The translations under genes were made by a program, and so were the position numbers. From Spirochaetales bacterium (GTDB lineage: Bacteria; Spirochaetota; JAAYUW01): a stretch of DNA of 53,145 bases. The stretch is from the NCBI GenBank assembly GCA_012797605.1, contig JAAZOT010000016.1:1-53145 (forward strand), written 5' to 3'. Below are positions 24,174 through 32,190 of the stretch, in pieces. Every line of letters begins with the position of its first letter. Within the stretch, counting starts at the first letter, position 1. The notes below the pieces were generated by a model. It did not search any database. It was not told where the DNA came from and saw only the letters and a program-made list of their open reading frames with translations.

Positions 24174-24665
24174 ATGGAAAAATCTAATGTATTAAGAGAG
24201 AGGAATCCTATGGCAACAAAAGTAGACTCTTTGAATTCTTTAATTGGTGAAAACTCGGTTTTTGAAGGAAAATTTTATATCGCTGGTAGTCTTAGAATCG
24301 ATGGAAAATTTGAAGGGGAAGTGAAAACTGAAGAAGAACTTATAGTTGGTGAAACTGGAAAGGTTAAAACAGATATCTATGCAAAGAGAGTTACAGTAGC
24401 TGGAACTGTAATAGGTAATATTGATGCTGAGGAGGAAGTGAAACTTCTTTCTACAGGTAAAGTCCTTGGGAATGTTACTGCACCAAAAGTCTATATTGAA
24501 ACTGGAGTTATGATTAAAGGTGAAGTTAAAATTCATTCGGGTCAAAAAGCAAACCTTGAATCTATCATTCTTGATACCTATAATAAAGGTCCAAAAATTC
24601 CTCCAAATATGGGCAAACCACAACCAGAGCAACAAAAAGCACAAGGCGCATCTAATCCTCATTAA
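24174..24665 (+). CDS. Bactofilin
   Basis: Bactofilins polymerise without nucleotide into filaments that position envelope enzymes and affect cell shape. The 163-residue protein has a disordered N-terminus, a central right-handed beta-helix of short repeats (SVFEGKFYIAGSLRIDGKFEGEV, VGETGKVKTDIYAKRVTVAGTVIGNID, LSTGKVLGNVTAPKVYIETGVMIKGEV), and a Pro/Gln-rich disordered tail. GGGGTAGGA lies before the ATG; a second ATG at 24210 is possible. A strong terminator hairpin follows. In spirochaetes and curved bacteria bactofilins influence cell shape; that role here is inferred. Confidence 0.92.
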   Translation: MEKSNVLRERNPMATKVDSLNSLIGENSVFEGKFYIAGSLRIDGKFEGEVKTEEELIVGETGKVKTDIYAKRVTVAGTVIGNIDAEEEVKLLSTGKVLGNVTAPKVYIETGVMIKGEVKIHSGQKANLESIILDTYNKGPKIPPNMGKPQPEQQKAQGASNPH

Positions 24666-24729
24666 TATTTAAGTCTAATCATATCAAATATTTCTTCATA
24701 AATATATTAATCATAGACGATAATTAAAA

Positions 24730-24760
24730 AAGTTGGTAGAGATTCTACCAACTTATTTTT
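24730..24760 (+). terminator. Rho-independent terminator after bactofilin
   Basis: AAGTTGGTAGA (24730-24740) pairs perfectly with TCTACCAACTT (24744-24754) around the loop GAT, followed by ATTTTT. The 5' side is preceded by an A-run. It ends the plus-strand series that includes murI through bactofilin, so map starts a new transcript. Confidence 0.85.
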
Positions 24761-24803
24761 ATAAAAAATTATACAAGTAAATCTTCTAGTAGTGAGTTGA
24801 ACA

Positions 24804-25550
24804 ATGATAATTATTAAAACAGAATATGAAATTGAGTTGATGCGTGAAGGCGGTAAAATTCTTAGTAAATTACTTAATCATCTTATTGATTTAGCAAAAC
24901 CAGGATTAAGCACTTTAGAATTAGATAGATTTGCTTATGAGTTTATTCTTTCAAGTGGCGCAAAACCATCTTTTTTAAATTATAATGGTTTCCCAGCTTC
25001 TTTATGTATTTCCTTGAATGAGGTTTTAATTCATGGAATTCCAAAGGAAAATATCATTATCAAAGAAGGAGATACAGTATCTATTGATGCTGGTATATAT
25101 TATAAAGGTTATCATACAGACGCAGCAAGGACATTTACAGTAGGTAAAGTAGATAAAACAATTACAAAACTTATAGATGTAACTGAAAAATCTTTTTTTG
25201 AAGGTATAAGTTATGCTAAACCAGGGAATAGACTCTCAGATATTTCAGCAGCCATAGAAAGAACAGTAGTGTCAGCTGGATTTTTTGTCGTAAGAGAATA
25301 TGTTGGTCATGGAATTGGTAGAAATTTACACGAGGAACCTTCAATACCAAATTATGGTAAACCTGGAAATGGCCCTGTATTAAAGAAAGGGATGACGCTT
25401 GCAATTGAACCAATGGTTTTACAAAAATCTGCAAGAGTAACGACGAGATCAGACGGATGGACTGTAGCAGCCACAAATGGATTAACAACCTCCCATTATG
25501 AAAACACAATAGTTATAACAGAAAATGATCCAGAAATTTTAACTATTTGA
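24804..25550 (+). CDS. map: Methionine aminopeptidase, type I
   Basis: It removes the initiator methionine from new proteins. The 248-residue length and lack of an insert fit the type Ia form. The pita-bread fold residues can be read: SLNEVLIHGIP (substrate His), VSIDAGIYYKGYHTDAARTF with the two metal-binding aspartates, GHGIGRNLHEEP with the metal His, LAIEPM and the last metal-binding Glu in SHYENTIVIT. It starts after the bactofilin terminator. Its last eight bases overlap the end of the opposing murG gene. Confidence 0.97.
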   Translation: MIIIKTEYEIELMREGGKILSKLLNHLIDLAKPGLSTLELDRFAYEFILSSGAKPSFLNYNGFPASLCISLNEVLIHGIPKENIIIKEGDTVSIDAGIYYKGYHTDAARTFTVGKVDKTITKLIDVTEKSFFEGISYAKPGNRLSDISAAIERTVVSAGFFVVREYVGHGIGRNLHEEPSIPNYGKPGNGPVLKKGMTLAIEPMVLQKSARVTTRSDGWTVAATNGLTTSHYENTIVITENDPEILTI

Positions 25551-26682
25551 TTGACAGATCTTCTTCAATAGTATCTACAATAATTTTTTCTGCTCTGATT
25601 TTTATTTCATCAAATTCTACTTTTTCTGATTTATCGTATCTATTAAAATCTGATTTTGCTGTGAGTCTTTTAATTTCATTTAATAATTTGTTAGAATCGA
25701 TTTCATCTTCATCAAGTACAGAATATAAAGGTGATTTAAGAGCAAAATAATTTGCGTTGCTTACCTGCTCTCCTCTCGAAGCAGATTTTAATGGTATGAA
25801 AATTGCAGGTTTTCCTGTTGCAACTATTTCAAAAACCAAATTTGCCCCTGATCTTGAAATTATTATACTTGAAAGTTTCATACAATTAGAAACATCTTTA
25901 GAAATAAAACTAATCTGAAAATATCTTGGATTTGAAAACTCCAATTTTTTATTATCACCAGTTTGGTGAATTATATAATATTCATTACATAATTGAGGTA
26001 ATATCTTCAATATTATTTCATTTATTTTTAATGAACCCAAAGAACCACCTAATACTAAAATTAATGGAAGCTTTTCTTTTCTCCTTTCTAAAAAGTTTTT
26101 AATATTATCATCAACAATACAATTTATTATATCTATATTATTTTCGAAAAAATCAGACCTTACTGGGTTTGAGGAGAATACAGATTTGTTTTGAGGCAGC
26201 ATTTTAATAGTATCCTTAAAAGAATAAAAAAATTTTTTTGAAAAATAAAGGTTAATTTTGTTCGCGAGTCCTACTGTATAATCACTTTCATGAGTGTAAA
26301 ATCTAATTTTCAGTATCTTGCAGGCAAAAGCTACTGGGACAGATACAAATCCTCCTTTTGAAAAAACAAAGTTTGGCTTTTGTTTTATAAGAATAAATAT
26401 TGAATAAATGGTTCCAAATAAAATTTGGAAGATATCAAGAATATTTTTTATATTAAAAATAGTCAAAAAGATATTTTTTTTTCTTCTTAATTTTCCAGAT
26501 GGTATATGATAAATTTCTATTTTAGAAAAATAGTTATGTATAATCTTTTCTTCAAGATTTTTACTTTTAATTGAACCAATCCATTTTAGCATATACCCTT
26601 TTTTTTCTAACTCTAATGCAACTACTATTGCTGGAATAATATGTCCGCCTGTACCACCACCAACTATAACAGCTTTTTTCAT
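25543..26682 (-). CDS. murG: Lipid II synthase MurG
   Basis: MurG adds GlcNAc to lipid I at the inner face of the membrane to make lipid II. The protein starts MKKAVIVGGGTGGHIIPA, the family's nucleotide-binding glycine loop. It then has SKGGFVSVPVAFACK, FYTHESDYTVGLANK (usually HEQN), LVLGGSLGS and the donor-site SIIISRSGANLVFEI with an expected GKPAIFIPL. An upstream ATG at 26703 is in frame, but GGAGA lies next to ATG 26682, giving 379 residues. Unusually, it is far from the dcw cluster and on the other strand. Confidence 0.93.
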   Translation of the reverse strand: MKKAVIVGGGTGGHIIPAIVVALELEKKGYMLKWIGSIKSKNLEEKIIHNYFSKIEIYHIPSGKLRRKKNIFLTIFNIKNILDIFQILFGTIYSIFILIKQKPNFVFSKGGFVSVPVAFACKILKIRFYTHESDYTVGLANKINLYFSKKFFYSFKDTIKMLPQNKSVFSSNPVRSDFFENNIDIINCIVDDNIKNFLERRKEKLPLILVLGGSLGSLKINEIILKILPQLCNEYYIIHQTGDNKKLEFSNPRYFQISFISKDVSNCMKLSSIIISRSGANLVFEIVATGKPAIFIPLKSASRGEQVSNANYFALKSPLYSVLDEDEIDSNKLLNEIKRLTAKSDFNRYDKSEKVEFDEIKIRAEKIIVDTIEEDLSIK

Positions 26683-26728
26683 ATATTCTCCATATTCATT
26701 CATTGCTACTAGAAATAAAACATAATTA

Positions 26729-26756
26729 AATATAATTAAAATAAATTATTTGACAA
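26729..26756 (-). promoter_or_regulatory. Candidate murG promoter
   Basis: On the minus strand TTGTCA (26751-26756), a 16-base spacer and TATATT (26729-26734) form a reasonable sigma-70-type promoter reading toward murG. Its -35 overlaps the -35 of the opposing promoter by five bases. Confidence 0.4.
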
Positions 26757-26778
26757 AAATGATTTAGGATTTTATTTA
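26750..26778 (+). promoter_or_regulatory. Candidate promoter of the transglutaminase-like gene
   Basis: TTGACA (26750-26755), a 17-base spacer and TATTTA (26773-26778) repeat exactly the hexamers and spacing of the mraZ promoter. Transcription would start about eight bases before the ATG at 26793, which has no Shine-Dalgarno, so the message would be nearly leaderless. Confidence 0.45.
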
Positions 26779-26792
26779 ATTTTGAAACCTAA

Positions 26793-28343
26793 ATGACAAA
26801 TCATAAAAAAATCATTTTTATAAGCTTTATATTTTTCTTTTTTATTTTCCAATCACCTATTTTTATTTTGAATTCAAAAAGTGGCTATGAAACAAACTTT
26901 AATGTTCTGGTCTCTAGAGATTTCAAAAATATCAATGCTAAGCCTTCAGATTTTGAATTTTATTTTCCAGAAAGTTATTCAATTGTAAATTCTCAATTAA
27001 ATCTGCAATTGTATTCTTCAAATATAATTTTTAATCCGGAACCTGATAAAAAGTTTTTTGAATATGATCAATTCCAGAATAAAATTTTAAAATTCTCATA
27101 TTCAAACATCTATGGTTTTTCAGTTAACCTGAAATTTAGTGGAACTTTAAAAGCAAATAATGAAGTCATCTCATATATACCATATCCATATGATGAAAAA
27201 GATATTCCAACATCATTATATATATATCTCGATAATGTTTCTGATCCTAATGTAATTGATTTTGCAACAGAAATAGCAAAGAATAAAAGCAATTTATTGA
27301 GTATAATTTTAAGCATTAAAAATTATATTGATGGTAATATTAAATATACTCCATTTTATTCAAATAGGAATGTTCAAAGGATATTATCTGAAAAGATTGC
27401 TAATAGGGAAGAACTAATTGATTTTTATGCTTCAATTTTAAGAGTATTAGGTATTCCTGTAAGGGTTTGTTGTGGGATTAGTATCCCTCAAAAATATGAG
27501 TTAGCTGATAACAAACTAACTAAAATGAATATTTTTAGTGGTAAAGGCGTTGTTACCTATTTAGAAATCTGGACTAAAGATTATGGATGGGTGTTCTTCG
27601 ATCCATTTTTCTCTTTATTTTCTTCTTTGAATAATTTCATAAAGTTTGGGCATGCTAAGTATATTAATCAATTGCATTATATTTATTTTCAAAGTAAAAG
27701 CCTCAATATTACAGTAAAAGATGATTACAACATAGAATTGTATAAAAATGATCAAATTTCATTTACAAAAATATATGATAACCTTTATAGTTATTTTTTC
27801 ATTTTTCAAAGTAACCTATTTAATAATTTTGAAGAAAGCCTCCAAAAAAATTTTGAAAAAATAACTAAAGATTATTATACTGGTTATGATGATTTTGAAA
27901 ACAAAAGACTTTATTACATTGGATTTGAAACTAAAAAAGAGATTAATGTAAAAGATCAATCAATATTACAAAATTTCTATATTGAAAAAGATTATATATT
28001 TACAAATCTTATTTTAAATTCTTCTATAATAGATGGTTCAACAGAAATAAAAATATATAAAGGGGTAGATATAAATGAAAAAAACCTTATTCATCAAATC
28101 AAGATTGATAAAAATAATGTAAAGCAGTTAGAAGGTGGAAATATAGATATTAATCTTCCAAATCTATATTTAAAAAAAGGTATATATGTTATATATATTT
28201 TTATTGCGGAACCTGATAAAAATACTATCTTGTTAACGAATGAGATGCCAAATCTACCAGGATTTTTCCCTTTAATAATAATAAAAAATAATGAAAGAAT
28301 TAAAACTAATTTAATTCTTCCAATTACATTTAAGTACGAATAA
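26793..28343 (+). CDS. Exported transglutaminase-like protein, catalytic Cys and His apparently lost
   Basis: This 516-residue protein has an N-terminal signal or anchor helix (about residues 7-26). A transglutaminase-like core sits at about 165-275: an IKNYIDGNIKYTPF helix, FYASILRVLGIPVRVCCG and YLEIWTKDYGWVFFDPFF. In active members the first motif carries the nucleophile in G-x-C and the second reads H-A-W-x-E. Here the Cys position aligns with Arg205 and the His position with Val254; only the Asp (Asp270) remains. It is therefore probably a non-catalytic, substrate-binding or structural version. The C-terminal ~240 residues are beta-rich and not recognised. kamA follows after 30 bases, likely by chance. 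Confidence 0.65.
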   Translation: MTNHKKIIFISFIFFFFIFQSPIFILNSKSGYETNFNVLVSRDFKNINAKPSDFEFYFPESYSIVNSQLNLQLYSSNIIFNPEPDKKFFEYDQFQNKILKFSYSNIYGFSVNLKFSGTLKANNEVISYIPYPYDEKDIPTSLYIYLDNVSDPNVIDFATEIAKNKSNLLSIILSIKNYIDGNIKYTPFYSNRNVQRILSEKIANREELIDFYASILRVLGIPVRVCCGISIPQKYELADNKLTKMNIFSGKGVVTYLEIWTKDYGWVFFDPFFSLFSSLNNFIKFGHAKYINQLHYIYFQSKSLNITVKDDYNIELYKNDQISFTKIYDNLYSYFFIFQSNLFNNFEESLQKNFEKITKDYYTGYDDFENKRLYYIGFETKKEINVKDQSILQNFYIEKDYIFTNLILNSSIIDGSTEIKIYKGVDINEKNLIHQIKIDKNNVKQLEGGNIDINLPNLYLKKGIYVIYIFIAEPDKNTILLTNEMPNLPGFFPLIIIKNNERIKTNLILPITFKYE

Positions 28344-28373
28344 TTTTAGTAAAATAAATTTCGGAGGATATTT

Positions 28374-29642
28374 ATGAACAAACATCCCTACTTTAAAAAT
28401 GTCGAGGATGCAAAATGGAATGACTGGCACTGGCAGATTCAAAACAGAATAACTGATCCAAAAGTTTTAGGAGAAATTTTTAATTGGGATTCAAAAAAAA
28501 TCGAGCAGATGCAAGGCTATTTAAAAATTTTAAGAATGGCAATTACACCTTATTATCTTTCATTGATAGATATGGAAGATTACGAAAATGATCCTGTTTA
28601 TTTACAGGCAGTTCCTTCTGTTTATGAAACCCATATAGTTTCTGCAGATATGGCTGATCCGCTTCATGAAGAGATTGATTCTCCAGTTCCATTAATAACT
28701 CATCGTTATCCAGATAGAGTGCTTTTTCTAGTTACAGACCAATGCTCAATGTATTGCAGACACTGTACAAGAAGAAGATTCGCAGGTCAAACTGATAAAA
28801 TGGCTTCGGCTGATTTAATAGATAAAGCGATCGATTACATAAAAAATACCAAAGTAGTTAGAGATGTTTTAATTTCAGGTGGTGATCCATTGACATTGGG
28901 AACAGAGCAACTTGAAAATATAATTTCAAGAGTTAGAGAAATTCCTCATGTAGAAATAATTAGAATAGGTACTAGAGTTCCTGTCGTCCTTCCAATGAGA
29001 ATAGATGAGCAACTTGTTAACATGTTGAAAAAGTATCATCCTTTATATATAAATACTCATTTTAATCACCCAAAAGAAATTACAGAAGAATCAAAAAGAG
29101 CTTGTGAAATGTTAGCTAATGCTGGAATACCACTAGGAAATCAGACAGTTTTACTTAGAAGGGTAAATGATGATGCTATGATAATGAAAAAACTGATGCA
29201 AAAACTTTTAACAATAAGGGTAAGACCATATTATATTTATCAATGTGATTTATCTCAAGGGATAGAACATTTTAGAACCAAAGTTAGTAAAGGTATTGAA
29301 ATAATAGAGATGCTTAGAGGACATACGACTGGAATGGCTGTTCCAACATTTGTTATAGATGCTCCTGGTGGTGGTGGAAAGACACCAATAATGCCTAATT
29401 ATCTTATTTCAATGAGTCCTCAAAATGTCATTATTCGAAACTATGAAGGTTTCATTGCAAGATATGAAGAACCACAATATGAAGACAAACCTCTTGTAAA
29501 TAGAGAAAAGTACCTAAATGACGAGATGATTTCTAAAGATGGAATTGCAAAGCTATTCTACACAGACCAATATTCAATAATTCCAAAGGATAATTCAAGA
29601 GAAAAAAGACACGAAAAATACCATAAAAAAGAAGAAAAATAA
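28374..29642 (+). CDS. kamA: Lysine 2,3-aminomutase KamA
   Basis: This radical SAM, PLP-dependent enzyme converts L-alpha-lysine to L-beta-lysine. The 422-residue protein has the cluster motif CSMYCRHC (Cys124, Cys128, Cys131) followed by TRRRFAG, SGGDPLTLG, RIGTRVPVVLPMRI and DAPGGGGKTPIMPNY with the PLP lysine. Length and the ~100-residue N-terminal extension match clostridial KamA rather than the shorter EF-P enzyme EpmB. GGAGG precedes the ATG. None of the other lysine fermentation genes, nor the beta-lysine acetyltransferase ablB, is next to it, so the role (lysine breakdown or osmolyte synthesis) is open. Its stop codon is one base from that of the opposing glgP. Confidence 0.93.
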   Translation: MNKHPYFKNVEDAKWNDWHWQIQNRITDPKVLGEIFNWDSKKIEQMQGYLKILRMAITPYYLSLIDMEDYENDPVYLQAVPSVYETHIVSADMADPLHEEIDSPVPLITHRYPDRVLFLVTDQCSMYCRHCTRRRFAGQTDKMASADLIDKAIDYIKNTKVVRDVLISGGDPLTLGTEQLENIISRVREIPHVEIIRIGTRVPVVLPMRIDEQLVNMLKKYHPLYINTHFNHPKEITEESKRACEMLANAGIPLGNQTVLLRRVNDDAMIMKKLMQKLLTIRVRPYYIYQCDLSQGIEHFRTKVSKGIEIIEMLRGHTTGMAVPTFVIDAPGGGGKTPIMPNYLISMSPQNVIIRNYEGFIARYEEPQYEDKPLVNREKYLNDEMISKDGIAKLFYTDQYSIIPKDNSREKRHEKYHKKEEK

Positions 29643-29643
29643 G

Positions 29644-32172
29644 TTATTCTTTCCACTTTATTAATTGTGGGTAATTCATTCTGATAAATTTATTTGCAGG
29701 GGCAATTCTCAAAGAAAAATGTTGAAGCCCAGGATAGTGAAATGTGAATTCCCCTGCATATTTTGCAACATTATCCTCGTACCTTTCCACAAAATATAAT
29801 TTTGTAATATTATAATCATTAATTTTCTCTACATCATTGAACAATTCTACTTCAATCAACTTTTCATCTATCTGATCTAAATAAACATAAACTTCGATAG
29901 TTAATGGATCATTTGATCTTAAGACTTTTAATTTATCAATAGATGTAAAAAAATCTTTGATATAGATCTTTGACCAATTTGCCTTTAGTATTTCAAGGGT
30001 CGAGGATATTTCTTTTAATAGCTTAAAATCATTTTTTTCTATCTCCGTAAAATTTTGATATGCTGGAATATAATATTTTCCTATATAATCATCAAGCATC
30101 CTTTCTACATTAAAATTTTTTGCAACTGTTATTATTGAATTTTTCATCATTCTTACCCAATTCTCAGGTATTCCATTTTCATTTCGTTTGTAATAAAGTG
30201 GGATAATCTCGTTTTCTAACATATCATAGATTTGAGTAGCATCTGCTAAATCCCTCAAGAATTCATTGGCATAGTTTTCTCCAGCCGTAATAGCCCAACC
30301 ATTCTCTCCATTGTAACATTCATCCCACCAACCATCTCTGACGCTAAAGTTTAATACACCATTCATTCCAGCTTTCATTCCTGATGTTCCGCAAGCTTCT
30401 AAGGGTTTAATAGGAGTATTTAGCCAGATATCAACCCCTTGAACAAGATTTTGGGCAATATTCATAGAATAATTTTCGAGAAAAACCACATACTCTTCGC
30501 AATCATATTGAACTGTAAAGTCGATTATTTCTTTTATAAGATTTTTTCCCATTAAATCGGCTGGATGAGCTTTACCAGCACAAATTATTTGGACAGGACA
30601 ATCAGAATTCTTAAGTATTTTGGCTAATCTTTCCTTATCTTTAAATAACAAAGAAGGTCTTTTATAGGACGCAAATCTTCTTGCAAAACCTATAGTTAAG
30701 TAATTCGGATTTAAATATTTAGAAACAGAATTTACTCTTATTGGTGAATATCCTTTATTGATAAATTCATTAGCTAACTTTTTTCTTACAAAAGTTATAG
30801 TCTTTTGTTTTTGTTTTTGGTGGATATTCCATATTTCCTCATCCGAAATTTGTAAAACATTATCCCATATTTCTTGATTCTTTGCATTACCTATATAAGC
30901 ACTGCCTATATATTGGTCGAAAAGTTTTGCAAGATCACTTGATATCCATGAATAATGAACCCCATTTGTAACATAATTTATTGGAATTTCTTTTTCCATT
31001 AAATTCACATAACTTTTTTGCCACATTTTCCTAGATACATATCCGTGAATTTTAGAAACACCATTTGCTAGAGAACTAAGTCTTAAAGCTAAAGCTGGTA
31101 ACCAAAAAGTGTTTTTATCTTCAGCAATAAAACCTAGATTATAAATACTTTCTATGTTGATATTCTTATTTGATAAATAATTATCAAAATATTTTCTCAC
31201 CATATTTATTGGAAAATTTTCATTTCCCGCTTCGACTGGAGTATGAGTAGTAAAGATTGAGCTTGTTTTTGCAAGAATAAAAGCTTCTTCAAATGATAAT
31301 TTAAATTCTTGTATTAAATCTATCAATCTTTCAATTAATAAAAAGGCTGAATGCCCTTCATTCAAATGATATATTTTAGCATTTAATTTTAAAGTTTTTA
31401 ATAACCTATAACCACCAATTCCTAAGACTATTTCTTGTTGAATTCTCTTCTCTTTATCTGCTACATAAAGATAGTTTGTGATATCTCTATATTCTGGATT
31501 ATTTATTTCTATATTTGTATCTAATAGATATATAATATTATTTCCAGCTAAAATTTGCCATATTTTTGCATATATATTCTTGTCAATCATCGGTATTTCA
31601 ACATAAACAGATGAACCATCTGGATTTTTTAATTCTTTTACTGGTATATAATAAGGGGTATTTTCATGATAAACTTCTTCTTGCATTCCATTAACATTTA
31701 TTTTCTGGTTAAAATAACCATATCTATATAATAAACCAATACCAATAATTGGAAGTTTTATATCTGAAGAACCTTTTATATGATCACCGGATAAAATTCC
31801 AAGGCCACCTGCAAATATAGGTAAGCAATCATGTAATCCATATTCCATCGAAAAATATGCGATACAATTATTCTTAAAAAGATTCTTAAAATTAGATTCT
31901 TTATTTTGATAATCATTAAATTTATTCCAAACTTTATTCAGTTCATTCATAAATGTTTTATCATTTTCTAAATCTTTTAACTTCTCCTCTGGCAAATTGT
32001 GCAAAAATGCAATTGGGTTTCGACCAACATTCTTAAACAATTCTCCATCTATTTTGTAAAATAACTTTACAGCATCTTTATCCCATAGTGACCAGATATT
32101 ATATGATAATGTAAGAAGATTTTTAAGTCCCTCTGGAAATCTTGGGTATACAAATACATCCTTAAAAAACAT
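29644..32172 (-). CDS. glgP: Alpha-glucan (glycogen) phosphorylase, GT35
   Basis: It releases glucose-1-phosphate from the non-reducing ends of alpha-1,4-glucans. The 842-residue protein belongs to the subgroup with the N-terminal NLLTLSYNIWSLWDKDA domain, found in thermophiles and many anaerobes. AYFSMEYGLHDCLPIFAGGLGILSGD and FTTHTPVEAGNE are seen, and EACGTSGMKAGMNG (around residue 595) contains the PLP lysine, followed by DGWWDECY. The C-terminal ~150 residues are a carbohydrate-binding-like beta domain in this subgroup. GGGGG lies before the ATG. It is the last gene of the glucan operon, 18 bases after the GH57 gene. Confidence 0.93.
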   Translation of the reverse strand: MFFKDVFVYPRFPEGLKNLLTLSYNIWSLWDKDAVKLFYKIDGELFKNVGRNPIAFLHNLPEEKLKDLENDKTFMNELNKVWNKFNDYQNKESNFKNLFKNNCIAYFSMEYGLHDCLPIFAGGLGILSGDHIKGSSDIKLPIIGIGLLYRYGYFNQKINVNGMQEEVYHENTPYYIPVKELKNPDGSSVYVEIPMIDKNIYAKIWQILAGNNIIYLLDTNIEINNPEYRDITNYLYVADKEKRIQQEIVLGIGGYRLLKTLKLNAKIYHLNEGHSAFLLIERLIDLIQEFKLSFEEAFILAKTSSIFTTHTPVEAGNENFPINMVRKYFDNYLSNKNINIESIYNLGFIAEDKNTFWLPALALRLSSLANGVSKIHGYVSRKMWQKSYVNLMEKEIPINYVTNGVHYSWISSDLAKLFDQYIGSAYIGNAKNQEIWDNVLQISDEEIWNIHQKQKQKTITFVRKKLANEFINKGYSPIRVNSVSKYLNPNYLTIGFARRFASYKRPSLLFKDKERLAKILKNSDCPVQIICAGKAHPADLMGKNLIKEIIDFTVQYDCEEYVVFLENYSMNIAQNLVQGVDIWLNTPIKPLEACGTSGMKAGMNGVLNFSVRDGWWDECYNGENGWAITAGENYANEFLRDLADATQIYDMLENEIIPLYYKRNENGIPENWVRMMKNSIITVAKNFNVERMLDDYIGKYYIPAYQNFTEIEKNDFKLLKEISSTLEILKANWSKIYIKDFFTSIDKLKVLRSNDPLTIEVYVYLDQIDEKLIEVELFNDVEKINDYNITKLYFVERYEDNVAKYAGEFTFHYPGLQHFSLRIAPANKFIRMNYPQLIKWKE

Positions 32173-32190
32173 TGAACCCCCTAAATTAAA

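Noticed and set aside
24240-24662. 140-codon minus-strand frame inside bactofilin
   Set aside because: It is the antisense shadow of the beta-helix repeats; Phe/Ser/Cys-rich composition comes from reverse reading of the repeated Lys/Glu codons.
25216-25509. 97-codon minus-strand frame inside map
   Set aside because: It is antisense to the active-site region of methionine aminopeptidase, with no start signal and no domain.
28374-29642. EpmB-type lysyl modification enzyme for EF-P
   Set aside because: Length (422 residues) and N-terminal extension fit lysine 2,3-aminomutase, and neither epmA nor efp is nearby.
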